DNA of 64,000 nt, from positions 44,938,010 to 45,002,009 of the forward strand of contig OX352763.1 in assembly GCA_947095585.1 (NCBI GenBank). The letters are read 5' to 3'. Shown here one piece after another: positions 48,641 through 59,906 of the stretch. Positions within the stretch are counted from its first letter, which is position 1, and every line of letters begins with the position of its first letter. The notes beneath the pieces are model-generated. The model had not been told where the DNA came from, searched no databases, and saw only the letters and a list, made by a program, of their open reading frames with translations. The DNA is from Nephrocerus scutellatus. Its lineage: Eukaryota; Arthropoda; Insecta; Diptera; Pipunculidae. The position numbers and the translations under genes are program-made.

Positions 48641-49366
48641 TTAACATGCGTGTTGATTGTTTATACCCCACTTCCCTGTAAACTTAATGGTATCAGTGTA
48701 CGCTGGGAAAATGGGTGGACTAAACTGTCCGGACACAGCTTCTGGTATGTTTGTTACATCACGTATCATATAGTCGGCAGTTCGTTGTAATCTTTTTTTC
48801 CACTTGGAGTATAATGCAGCATTCCGTAATTCAGCCATCGTTTCGAGGGCATCGACTGTTGAATTTGTAGAACTGTGATCTGCTGGAACTGCTCTTCGGT
48901 TGCGGGCCGAAAGGGGAGAAGATGTCTTCGGCATGACAGGCATTGGTGAAACCATCATAAGCATTTCCATCTCAAAGTTTCCCTTATTTCCGATGCTATC
49001 GCCCCTTTCATTGTCCTTGCTGGTGTTGGATTTCGGAGCGCTGCGGCTACTGCGTGTCGATAACGATTGCGAAAAGTATCCATATGACCGGTCGGCCTCA
49101 CGAAAGTCGTCACAAATCGATACCATTTCATTTTCGTTTGGCATTACACTAGGCGAATACAATTGATAGTTGTAGTTGTTTAGCTTTGGCCGTGGCGATG
49201 GTGTCATTTCTTCGCATTTAAATGCCCTACATTCGGTGGTGTTGCTTTTGATGTGCCTTGTTGTATTATCCGAGACGGCTCCTGTCTTGGTATATGAGGA
49301 GATGGCTGTGTATACTTGTAGTTCACCAATGTCCACGGAATCTTCGATGCTTAATAGGCAGCCCAT
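48641..49366 (-). CDS. Putative host gene: 241-aa protein with N-myristoylation/palmitoylation-type start
   Basis: Not recognised by family, but it has the marks of a real gene. It is one uninterrupted 241-codon frame, unusually long for this AT-rich, stop-rich window. It has a good start context (A at -3, G at +4) and balanced codon use unlike its neighbours. The start MGCLLS fits the N-myristoylation pattern (Gly2, Ser6) with Cys3 available for palmitoylation, so membrane anchoring is inferred. The middle (about residues 50-165) is Ser/Asn/Pro-rich and probably disordered, with a Ser-rich segment LSTRSSRSAPKSNTSKDNER and the Met-rich EMEMLMMVSPMPVMP. Residues about 170-205 (VDALETMAELRNAALYSKWK, KRLQRTADYMIRDV) look helical and basic. 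It ends INNQHAC. No transposon motif is present. A TATA/Inr/DPE promoter lies just upstream. It may be a complete single-exon gene; an intron cannot be excluded. Confidence 0.72.
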   Translation of the reverse strand: MGCLLSIEDSVDIGELQVYTAISSYTKTGAVSDNTTRHIKSNTTECRAFKCEEMTPSPRPKLNNYNYQLYSPSVMPNENEMVSICDDFREADRSYGYFSQSLSTRSSRSAPKSNTSKDNERGDSIGNKGNFEMEMLMMVSPMPVMPKTSSPLSARNRRAVPADHSSTNSTVDALETMAELRNAALYSKWKKRLQRTADYMIRDVTNIPEAVSGQFSPPIFPAYTDTIKFTGKWGINNQHAC

Positions 49367-49453
49367 TTTATGTCTTTTAGTGTATGTTCTCAGAGTAAAA
49401 TGCTAATAATAATTCGTAAAATTATTACTTCGGCTTGTTTGAATGCTTCTTTT

Positions 49454-49522
49454 TGTCTTCACTCGGTGACTTATATTTGCAAACTGAGCATGATATCAGT
49501 GATGCGTCGCTTAAAATTTATA
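49454..49522 (-). promoter_or_regulatory. Core promoter of the 241-aa gene (TATA, Inr, DPE)
   Basis: On the minus strand TATAAA lies at 49522-49517 and an arthropod initiator TCAGTT at 49487-49482. Taking its A (49485) as +1, AGACA falls exactly at +28 to +32 (49458-49454), matching the downstream promoter element RGWYV. TATA starts at -37, slightly farther than usual. The inferred 5' untranslated leader is 119 bases with no intron needed. Confidence 0.6.
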
Positions 49523-49529
49523 CTTTAGA

Positions 49530-51290
49530 CACAACTTCTTAAGCAAGGATTAAGCCGAAGAAATTTTTTTATTGCTACCCCTGCTATCAGGTAGCTCCTT
49601 TAAATCCGCTAAATTACAAATTCCCAGACCATTTTTGTCACGACGTTGGTGATCACATGAAACAGGTAGCTACATCACTGCACACGATTCGCGTGAACAA
49701 GGGTTGACTTGGCCTGCCTCTATTTTTTGCTCAAATATTCAAGGACAAAGCCGATAATTACCAGGTTGTAATAATTATGAAAGTTTAAATTGAATTCCCG
49801 GCAATTTAGCAAGAAAAGAGATCACGGTGATGACTTAACTGTAAATTCCGTTGGGATAATTATTATACATATTGCGCTTACATAGGCTCGTGTTTGAAAC
49901 GCACACAGGGTGCGTAAAAATTCGGTTTTGCATTTAAAACTTTGTTGTTTTTATGTAAACAAAATCCTTGTAGGAAATCTCAGATTATATCCTTAAACTG
50001 TTTGATACGATGATCAAAAATTTAGAAGAGTCTTGTTCGATTTTTTATAACATGACTCTTGAAATTTTCTGATCATAAATATTTATTTTTGAATATTTAA
50101 ATTTTTATATTTGTTAGTGAATATAGGGTTATTTAAGTGAAAATGTATGTGAATATGTGAATTTGGAACGTATGACTTATATTCCACTTAAAAGAGCCTT
50201 AAACGAGAAAAAAAACCTTTCTTGATGAATAAAAGTTTCCTTGAGTGTAATAATACAAAACGCCCTGTAAATCTCATGTTTCGTTTAGGATCCCAACTAT
50301 ATTTAAATGCTACGAACATTTATTAAGATGTTTTGGTGTTTAATTTTTTTTTAATTTCAACTTGCCACCATTTCGGTTAAATAGCAAACTAAGCGATTAA
50401 AAGAATGAAACAGTCCGCCGACAAATGTATTCCATATTTATTACCCAAAGAGTAGATACATTACGATGTTATAAATATTTTATTATGAAAATGAAATTTT
50501 GTTTGTTGTTTCGTCTCGGGGATGTTAGTTTAGTCAACCACTTGGAGTGCCCTAAAGAGATTCTCATACGATAACATTACCTGTATCAAACTGCTTACAC
50601 CAGCAATATTAAGAGATACAAATTTCGGACGGTTTCTTACTAGAGATAAGTGTATAAAAAATGCCGTAAAAATAGCCATTGTCAATAAAATTTAGGAATA
50701 ATTATTAGTTATTTGTTAGTTTATTTCATAAGTAATTTTAAGTCCCAATAAATCTAATGTAATGCCGATGCTTCCAAGATATATATAGAAAATTTTGAAA
50801 CACGATGTAAATGAACACTTTCATTGCAGAGTATATGCCATAAACGTGTTGTATATTATAATGAAATAAACAAACTCATTATAAACTTTAACACTCGTTA
50901 TTGTAATTGAAAATAAATCACCAACAAATTACGCTTGTTACCTTAATTAAAGAAATTATTTTTACCTCTATTTATTTCTTTATTAAGATTAAATATCTGT
51001 AACAAAAATACATTTTATTGCTGAAGGGTAATGATCTTTTCCAACGCCGTAGTGTTTCTTTACTTGTCTCTATTCAAACGTGCACCATAACCACGATTGG
51101 TCCTCATTAGCGGAAGATATTATTTTTGTGTTTCGCATAATTTTGAGGGAACGTTGTACTTGAGGTTTTAATTGACTTTTACGACGACAGTAAATGAGTG
51201 TACTCGTAACTGAGAATCGTACGATAAAGATGCCAATAATATTTTCCCGTAATTGAAGTTTTTGAAAATTAATGTTGAAAATTTAATTTG
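49530..51290. other. AT-rich unique DNA
   Basis: No gene, RNA or repeat recognised. It could hold distal regulatory sequence of the minus-strand gene; nothing specific supports this. Confidence 0.4.
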
Positions 51291-51303
51291 GGGTAACATA
51301 AAT

Positions 51304-52638
51304 CTCCCGTCACATGGCAAAACGCCTTAAACGCCATTAAGCTGTTTTTGAAATTATTCGCTTATTAGCATCAGAAATCCCTACTCTTTTCATCAATACC
51401 AAAATCATCTTTCTATCTATTTCCGTTACCGAGATAATTTGGTGACAAAACGCCTTATTGGCATACAAATCAAAATATGTAACGGGCAAAATTAATGTTG
51501 CTTTGGTATCAAGTTTAATAAATCATTGAATGGCAGAAAGACTTTTTAGCCATTAAGTCCTTTTGCTTATTAGTATGACTTAGAATTTTTTTAAAATGAA
51601 CGATGGCAAAACGCCTTACCGCAGTTTAAGGCACTACAATTGTGTTTATTTTCTGCTACTCTAAGAAATATATTTGATAAATCACCTTATAAGACAATAA
51701 GGCGTTTTACCGCAGAACATAAAATCATTTTTTGGCGCTATTTTAAACGGTTTTCTCCTAACATCCAATAAGTGCGCGAAACTTCTTATGTCACTGTCAC
51801 TGCATTGTGAAGAAGATGGGTTGAGTTCTACAATGGATAAGAAAAGTCATTTAAAATGATGTGAAAAATAATTTCTGTAAAGGAACTAGATATTATACCA
51901 GAGTCGAAAATATATCCGATCTGCCAACAGCTTCACAAGAAAACAAAAATGTAAATGCTAATTTTGATGCAGAAGAGCGTAACACAACATTATTTGAAGG
52001 TAATGTGTTTAGAAATAAGATATATTGAAAGGTATATTATATGCACGTTTTTTTAGATTATAATATACCGAATTTGGAAAAAGCAATTTATAATCCTTCA
52101 ATTATTAACCACTGTTCCATGGAAGTGGAAATTGCTATTTAAGAAAACGGTGAACATGAAAAATGAATTTTATTGAACTTTTTATTTTTTTAATTTATTT
52201 TTTTAACCCTCTAATGAATATTAATGTTTTTTCTTTTAGACTTTTCGTTTCATTATTTTTTTGTATATCATGGCAAAACGCCTTAAAGAATCTTAGGGCT
52301 TTTTGCCAGTTTCATATCAATATGGTTTTAAAAATCGCCAACTTCCAAAACAGACTACTGACGAATAAGTGCTTTTGCCAACGATTTTCTTCCGGAAATT
52401 GTGAAGCTCGCATTGTGGCAAAACCTTTTTTCACCTAGTTTAAATGGAAAAACTAAATTGAACAACATTTTTTTTAAACAATATAACGTATAATTATATG
52501 AAGTACACAACTTCCAATTTTCAGTTCAAAAAATTTAATAATACTTAAATGGCGCGCAATTTATTATTTATTTATTTCAAAGTCATTTATCTCGAAACTA
52601 TCATTTTCATTTTAAGGCGTTTTGCCATGTAACGGGAG
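51304..52638. mobile_element. Terminal-inverted-repeat DNA element with GGCAAAACGCCTTA motifs
   Basis: Termini at 51304-51331 and 52611-52638 are 28-bp inverted repeats, 27/28 identical, starting CTCCCGT(C/T)ACATGGC. AAAT flanks both ends (51300-51303, 52639-52642). A longer 12-base match GGTAACATAAAT also occurs directly left (51292-51303) and 10 bases right (52649-52660). The inner part of the terminal repeat, GGCAAAACGCCTTA, recurs inside at 51444 (variant), 51605, 51698 (inverted) and 52272. No transposase is recognised, so it is probably non-autonomous. Superfamily unassigned. Confidence 0.75.
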
Positions 52639-52660
52639 AAATATTAAAGGTAACATAAAT

Positions 52661-53316
52661 ATTAATTATTTGTCCGTTTGCTTTATTCAAAGATAAATAA
52701 TTGGTTAAAACATCATATGAAATGCCAATACAGAAACTGTGCAGATTTTACGCTATATGACATTTCTGTTATTTAATTTAAAGATAATACTTTTTTTGGG
52801 GCTACGAAATGACCGGATAATGACACAACATCAATATATAGCTATCACACAGATGAAAATGTCATTAATTGTATTAAACCGAATTTCTACAAACATATAT
52901 GGTTTTCTCTCTGAAACCCAACAAATTATATTCTGATATATATGTACATGTCCTAGCATTCAATACATAATCTACAATGTATGAGGCAAGAGGGTTTTTT
53001 GTTGGAAATTACCCATAATTACACTTGGGTTAGCCTGAACCAATTCGGAAATTTTACAATGTGACATTTCTAACACTGTAAAAACAAAACAATGTTCGAT
53101 ATTGGGATAAAAAGAAAATGCAGATGAATTCTCAAACAACAAAACCAGCATAGTTAATTATGGGAATTGCACATCTTCCTCGGCAATTGTAATAGAAAAG
53201 ATTAATTATTGGTTGCTAGATCGAAGTAAGTAATATTTATTTAGGTTCTTCATTAGCACTTTAAGAGCATTAATTTTGAAAACGGGTTAATGCGTGAATT
53301 TATGAAATAAACAATA
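52661..53316. other. Unique AT-rich part of the 5.2-kb unit
   Basis: Non-coding as far as visible; repeated at about 58272-58927 and from 63479 to the window end. Confidence 0.4.
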
Positions 53317-53318
53317 TA

Positions 53319-53574
53319 AAGGGTGTTTTTTTGGGAGGTTTGTTTTTCCGATAGATGTCGTTTTATTTTATGACAGTTGTTTTGACAGCTCAAATCAACA
53401 AGTTATATCTAACGGGTGTTTTTTTAAGAGGTTGCCGATTTTTTTTTTGAATAAAACACATATAAAATTATGAAATGACCAAAATTTTTTTTTATTTGGT
53501 AGATAATTTTTTGGCATTTAACATTTAAACACAATTTCTGGCATATGGCTACCACGACTATTTTTCACAAATGT

Positions 53575-53606
<32 letters not shown>

Positions 53607-53721
53607 CATAATGATTTGCCAAACAATACTGAGTAGAAATGCCACTTTGAGCTGTCAAAACAACTGTCATAAAATAAAACGACATCTATCGGAAAACCAA
53701 ACCTCCCAAAAAAACACCTGT
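53319..53721. mobile_element. 403-bp MITE with TA target duplication and ~75-bp inverted termini
   Basis: Absent from copy 2, where the empty site AACAATATATAATAC is intact, so the boundaries are directly visible: TA flanks on each side and an element of 403 bp. Termini (53319-53394 and 53646-53721) pair over about 75 bases, through GGTGTTTTTTTGGGAGG, CCGATAGATGTCG and GACAGTTGTTTTGACAGCTC. The centre holds a T tract of about 28 bases and a second internal start-like sequence ACGGGTGTTTTTTTAAGAGG at 53413. No ORF. TA duplication suggests mobilisation by a Tc1/mariner-type transposase. Confidence 0.92.
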
Positions 53722-53820
53722 TATAATACTTATTGACATTTGATTGAACCTGTTTACTTCCAGTAATTATTTTTCCTATTTAATAAAATTATGATTGTAA
53801 ATAATTTTTTATAATTCTTA

Positions 53821-54093
53821 TGTCGAGTTTTTTTTTTGTTTTAGCAATCTGCGGTGGAGCGTAGATTTTTTCTCGAAAAAACGAACACGAAAGCCGAGAA
53901 TCTTTTGTTTACATTGTTTTGTTGCATGTGTGTGTGATGTGTTTTACCTAACCCAAATGACATCAGTTGTTAGTGTTAGTAAAAGAGGGGTAAATCTCCC
54001 AAAATCTACCGTAGATTGGTTTTTTGGAATAAACGAACAACTTGACAGCCAAAAAAGCACTCTACGGCATTTTTTTTAAAAAAAAACTCGACA
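53821..54093. mobile_element. 273-bp Harbinger-like MITE
   Basis: Inverted termini TGTCGAGTTTTTTTTT / AAAAAAAAACTCGACA with TTA on both sides (53818-53820, 54094-54096), as for PIF/Harbinger elements. Subterminal CGTAGATTTT and AAAATCTACCGTAGATTGG repeats occur inside. No ORF. Present in every visible copy of the 5.2-kb unit. Confidence 0.8.
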
Positions 54094-54096
54094 TTA

Positions 54097-54700
54097 TATT
54101 AACAGGAACCAACCAAAAAACAAACTGAAAACACGTTTTCGCTTATGTCCCCTACCTCGGTTTACGTGTTTTCTATTAGTGCTTATTTTAAGGCCATTAA
54201 ATGTTGTTGACGCGTACTGAGGATGCTTTTGTAGGATATTCAAGAATTTCTTATGACGTAAGCTTCTCTTTGTGCTCTTAATAATTTTCATTGGTATAAG
54301 GCATTAAAATATCAAGAAATTAACAAGAAAGTGGCCATCATTGACTAGAGTTTAATAATCATCTGGTACGTATAATTTACATTTATTTCGACCAACGCGA
54401 CCTCTGTGTTACAACCCAACAGATACCTACGATATTCGATAGCAGCCTTACTTAATATTACTTAACAAAAGTTTTCCTTACAGGAAAATATTTTAGTGGA
54501 GTCTTTTTGTAGATGCAAACAAACGTTAGGATTTAACATTTTTAATTGTTCGTGTGTTTAACAGTAGTCGTTTTTTACGCAAAAGGTTTATGTGCACGCA
54601 TCACAAGTGATACCGAATTGCTTTTGATGTTTAATAAGGGTAAGATAAAAAACAAGTAAATGTAAAAAAACTTTTTGGGTACAAACTTTTACGTATACAT
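54097..54700. other. Unique part of the 5.2-kb unit
   Basis: No convincing feature. Confidence 0.35.
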
Positions 54701-56003
54701 CGAATCGCCAAACACTCCCTTATACGTGGGCTGAGAACGAATTCTTTCGCTGTGTTTAATTATGTGCATGTCCACATCCACATCGGAATTTAATCTGCCT
54801 GGTTATAACTTGGTGCCATTATTATTCCCTCGACGTTGACTCGCAATCTATGTCCGGAGTGAAGTTGCGTTTCAGCTTTTGCCTCAATTCAGTCAAAGTT
54901 CCAATCCGGAATTCAATTTCATTTGGCTAAAACTATGGTACAAGAACGCAACATCCACTACGGTTTCCTTTACAGGAGCCCCCACATAGACAATGTGTCA
55001 ACTCAGAGCGAGTGCAACGTCTGATTCAATCTTAAGAATTATCACAAAACATCGTAAAAATGAAATCGTTATTGCAAGCGATTTCAATGTACACTATACT
55101 AGTACTCTAGCTATTCTGGCTAGACAACACCCGAATGAAGGTGTGTTGAGTTATTCGCTGAGTTTAATCATCTTACTAAGTTTGTAAATGAGCCTACACG
55201 AATACCTGACACTGCAAATCATTCCACAAATACCCTTGACTTGTTCTTTACCTCTCGTCCTGATAAATATGTATTATCGCCTCTAGGCTCGTCAGAAACC
55301 ACGTTAACAAACCACTCCCAAAAAACAGTATGACAATACGAGAAAGCCAATTGGGACGGCATTAACAACTTCTTTGGGAGAATTAACTGGCCGCTATTGT
55401 TTCGCGATAGCAACGTTGAATGCTGCCGCTGATGCAATCACAAACATCGTCCTTATTGGTATGAGAAACTTTATCCCTTCCATAAATTAGTCTTTTAAAC
55501 CAAAGGAACATGGATGGTATGACTCGAGCTGTAAAGACGCTTATACGATTAAAGAGGTATGCTTTCGGTTTTACAAAGCAGACCGTACTGAGGAAAACCG
55601 AACAAATTTTAAACGATCCAGAAATAATTGCAATGCCCATCTTCGGCGAGTCAAATTAGCCTACGACCAAAAATTGAGGCATAAATAACTACAATGTCCC
55701 AAAGGTAGTAAAAATATTTGGTCGTTCGTGAAAAGAATCAAAAATACAGCCTCGTTGTCGATTCCAACGCTCATTTATAATGACATTCCAGTTGTTAGCT
55801 CTATAGACAAGGCCAATCTGTTTGCTGCGCATTTCGCAGCTAGCTCCACGCTTCCAAATTGTGCAATGCTCCCTCCTGCACCTAAAAGTATTAAACACTC
55901 TATGGGACAGATATTCATTCGTACTCGTGCAGTAGCTAGAGTTTTAAATTATCTCAACACTCACAAATCTGCTGTGCCAGATGGTATTTCCTCAATAGTT
56001 CTG
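54700..56003 (+). pseudogene. LINE endonuclease and linker fragment (jockey/CR1-like)
   Basis: 5' part of a non-LTR element in shifting frames. FNLPGYNLVPLLFP near 54790; EFNFIWLKLWYKNAT and a FLYRSPH-like segment near 54910-54980; IVIASDFNVHYTS near 55070 (family GDFNVHH); NTLDLFFTSRPDKYVLSPLG near 55235, followed by SSET where the endonuclease active-site SDH is expected. The linker gives DKANLLAAHFAASSTL-like sequence (55728-56003), and the RT start reads AVPDGISSIVL. It is cut off at 56003 by the ~115-bp-repeat block, so the RT core is absent. Dead. Confidence 0.82.
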
Positions 56004-56731
56004 TTAACTTCGCGTGCCCGTGTGTTTGTTTGTTTGTCGTGGAATTTTGCGATCAATTTTTAACCCACTTCCCAGAGCCTGATTTCATTGAAATTTTGCA
56101 CACATGCTTATCTCCGATGACAACACTTTCTGTTAAACTTTGCGGCCCCTCGGACCCCGGGATCGGGGGGCGCCCATACAAATATTTTACAAAATTTACC
56201 CGAGTTTCTTCAAATTTTATATACATGTGTTTCTCCGATGGACAACACTTTTTGTAAAAATTTTGGTGACCTCGGGCCCCAGGGTCGTGAGGCCCCATCA
56301 ATTTTTTTTTAAAAAAAATCAACCCGATTTTCTTCAAATTTTATATACATGTGTATCTCTAAGGGACAACACTTTTTTGTTAAAATTTTGGAGACCCCGG
56401 GCCCCGAGGTCGTGAGGCCCCATACAAATTTTTTTTAAAAATTACCCCGTTTACTTCAAATTTTATATACATGTGTATCTCCGATGGACAAAACTTTTTG
56501 TAAAAATTTTAAAGACCCCGAGCCCCGGGGTCGTGAGGCCCCATAAAAATTTAAAAAACAAAATTAACCCGATTTTCTTCAAATTTTGCATACATATGTA
56601 TCTCCGATGGACAACACTTTTTGGAGTGATCGTGATAGGGGGCTCCCAAACAATTTTTTTTTTAAATTTACTCGATTTTGTTAAAAAATTTACCCGATTT
56701 TGCACATTGTGTATCTCCGATTAGAGAATTT
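56004..56731 (+). repeat. ~115-bp-unit repeat family, plus orientation
   Basis: Starts TTAACTTCGCGTGCCCGTG, directly abutting LINE coding sequence, and ends GATTAGAGAATTT. It holds about six units with GTGTATCTCCGATGGACA, CCCCGGGCCCCGAGGTCGTG and AGGCCCCATACAAATTTT. The clean junction in LINE sequence marks a real left end for this family. Confidence 0.8.
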
Positions 56732-56852
56732 ATGGGTTGTTTTATTATTAATGATCTCTGTTAACTGTTGAACTCTTTTGTTCCAACGACGGAATAGTCA
56801 AGCTGCAAGGTAAACGGTTCTTGTACCGATATATCTTATTAGAATCCTATTA

Positions 56853-56888
56853 GTTAGCCACCTTACCACTGGTGGGGGGATAGCTAAC
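56853..56888. other. Inverted repeat GTTAGC...GCTAAC
   Basis: Arms GTTAGC (56853-56858) and GCTAAC (56883-56888) enclose a smaller CACC...GGTG pair. Repeated in copy 2 near 62060-62095. Function unknown. Confidence 0.4.
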
Positions 56889-59026
56889 CAAAATAAAATA
56901 CACAAAAACCTTTTTAGATGATTAAAAATTGAGTGATTTATTATTCCCTAAAAAAAATATAAAATTATTCGCTTATTAGCATCAGAAATCCCTACTCTTT
57001 TCATCAATACCAAAATCATCTTTCTATCTATTTCCGTTACCGAGATAATTTGGTGACAAAACGCCTTATTGGCATACAAATCAAAATATGTAACGGGCAA
57101 AATTAATGTTGCTTTGGTATCAAGTTTAATAAATCATTGAATGGCAGAAAGACTTTTTAGCCATTAAGTCCTTTTGCTTATTAGTATGACTTAGAATTTT
57201 TTTAAAATGAACGATGGCAAAACGCCTTACCGCAGTTTAAGGCACTACAATTGTGTTTATTTTCTGCTACTCTAAGAAATATATTTGATAAATCACCTTA
57301 TAAGACAATAAGGCGTTTTACCGCAGAACATAAAATCATTTTTTGGCGCTATTTTAAACGGTTTTCTCCTAACATCCAATAAGTGCGCGAAACTTCTTAT
57401 GTCACTGTCACTGCATTGTGAAGAAGATGGGTTGAGTTCTACAATGGATAAGAAAAGTCATTTAAAATGATGTGAAAAATAATTTCTGTAAAGGAACTAG
57501 ATATTATACCAGAGTCGAAAATATATCCGATCTGCCAACAGCTTCACAAGAAAACAAAAATGTAAATACTAATTTTGATGCAGAAGAGCGTAACACAACA
57601 TTATTTGAAGGTAATGTGTTTAGAAATAAGATATATTGAAAGGTATATTATATGCACGTTTTTTTAGATTATAATATACCGAATTTGGAAAAAGCAATTT
57701 ATAATCCTTCAATTATTAACCACTGTTCCATGGAAGTGGAAATTGCTATTTAAGAAAACGGTGAACATGAAAAATGAATTTTATTGAACTTTTTATTTTT
57801 TTAATTTATTTTTTTAACCCTCTAATGAATATTAATGTTTTTTCTTTTAGACTTTTCGTTTCATTATTTTTTTGTATATCATGGCAAAACGCCTTAAAGA
57901 ATCTTAGGGCTTTTTGCCAGTTTCATATCAATATGGTTTTAAAAATCGCCAACTTCCAAAACAGACTACTGACGAATAAGTGCTTTTGCCAACGATTTTC
58001 TTCCGGAAATTGTGAAGCTCGCATTGTGGCAAAACCTTTTTTCACCTAGTTTAAATGGAAAAACTAAATTGAACAACATTTTTTTTAAACAATATAACGT
58101 ATAATTATATGAAGTACACAACTTCCAATTTTCAGTTCAAAAAATTTAATAATACTTAAATGGCGCGCAATTTATTATTTATTTATTTCAAAGTCATTTA
58201 TCTCGAAACTATCATTTTCATTTTAAGGCGTTTTGCCATGTAACGGGAGAAATATTAAAGGTAACATAAATATTAATTATTTGTCCGTTTGCTTTATTCA
58301 AAGATAAATAATTGGTTAAAACATCATATGAAATGCCAATACAGAAACTGTGCAGATTTTACGCTATATGACATTTCTGTTATTTAATTTAAAGATAATA
58401 CTTTTTTTGGGGCTACGAAATGACCGGATAATGACACAACATCAATATATAGCTATCACACAGATGAAAATGTCATTAATTGTATTAAACCGAATTTCTA
58501 CAAACATATATGGTTTTCTCTCTGAAACCCAACAAATTATATTCTGATATATATGTACATGTCCTAGCATTCAATACATAATCTACAATGTATGAGGCAA
58601 GAGGGTTTTTTGTTGGAAATTACCCATAATTACACTTGGGTTAGCCTGAACCAATTCGGAAATTTTACAATGTGACATTTCTAACACTGTAAAAACAAAA
58701 CAATGTTCGATATTGGGATAAAAAGAAAATGCAGATGAATTCTCAAACAACAAAACCAGCATAGTTAATTATGGGAATTGCACATCTTCCTCGGCAATTG
58801 TAATAGAAAAGATTAATTATTGGTTGCTAGATCGAAGTAAGTAATATTTATTTAGGTTCTTCATTAGCACTTTAAGAGCATTAATTTTGAAAACGGGTTA
58901 ATGCGTGAATTTATGAAATAAACAATATATAATACTTATTGACATTTGATTGAACCTTTTTACTTCCAGTAATTATTTTTCCTATTTAATAAAATTATGA
59001 TTGTAAATAATTTTTTATAATTCTTA

Positions 59027-59300
59027 TGTCGAGTTTTTTTTTTGTTTTAGCAATCTGCGGTGGAGCGTAGATTTTTTCTCGAAAAAACGAACACGAAAGC
59101 CGAGAATCTTTTGTTTACATTGTTTTGTTGCATGTGTGTGTGATGTGTTTTACCTAACCCAAATGACATCAGTTGTTAGTGTTAGTAAAAGAGGGGTAAA
59201 TCTCCCAAAATCTACCGTAGATTGGTTTTTTGGAATAAACGAACAACTTGACAGCCAAAAAAGCACTCTACGGCATTTTTTTTTAAAAAAAAACTCGACA
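59027..59300. mobile_element. Harbinger-like MITE, copy in second unit
   Basis: Same element as 53821-54093, duplicated with the unit, one base longer in an internal T tract. Confidence 0.8.
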
Positions 59301-59906
59301 TTATATTAACAGGAACCAACCAAAAAACAAACTGAAAACACGTTTTCGCTTATGTCCCCTACCTCGGTTTACGTGTTTTCTATTAGTGCTTATTTTAAGG
59401 CCATTAAATGTTGTTGACGCGTACTGAGGATGCTTTTGTAGGATATTCAAGAATTTCTTATGACGTAAGCTTCTCTTTGTGCTCTTAATAATTTTCATTG
59501 GTATAAGGCATTAAAATATCAAGAAATTAACAAGAAAGTGACCATCATTGACTAGAGTTTAATAATCATCTGGTACGTATAATTTACATTGATTTCGACC
59601 AACGCGACCTCTGTGTTACAACCCAACAGATACCTACGATATTCGATAGCAGCCTTACTTAATATTACTTAACAGAAGTTTTCCTTACAGGAAAATATTT
59701 TAGTGGAGTCTTTTTGTAGATGCAAACAAACGTTAGGATTTAACATTTTTAATTGTTCGTGTGTTTAACAGTAGTCGTTTTTTACGCAAAAGGTTTATGT
59801 GCACGCATCACAAGTGATACCGAATTGCTTTTGATGTTTAATAAGGGTAAGATAAAAAACTAGTAAATGTAAAAAAACTTTTTGGGTACAAACTTTTACG
59901 TATACA

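Larger units (their letters stand above)
51351..56961. repeat. 5.2-kb tandem segmental repeat, copy 1 (with MITE insertion)
   Basis: Begins at AAATTATTCGCTTATTAGC inside the terminal-repeat element. Offset to copy 2 is 5611 bases before the MITE at 53319-53721 and 5207 after it. Apart from the MITE the copies differ by scattered single changes and homopolymer indels only. Confidence 0.95.

Noticed and set aside
48900..49406. Plus-strand ORFs opposite the 241-aa gene
   Set aside because: Shadow frames of the minus-strand gene, which is longer, continuous and has the promoter.
52163..52438. 91-codon hydrophobic ORF repeated in all three 5.2-kb units
   Set aside because: Translation of T-rich DNA inside the terminal-repeat element; conservation is explained by the recent duplication, and the GGCAAAACGCCTTA motif runs through it.
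54094..54291. 65-codon basic minus-strand ORF (MKIIKSTKRSLRHKKF...), duplicated at 59301
   Set aside because: Short, no recognisable domain or promoter; identity between copies reflects segmental duplication.
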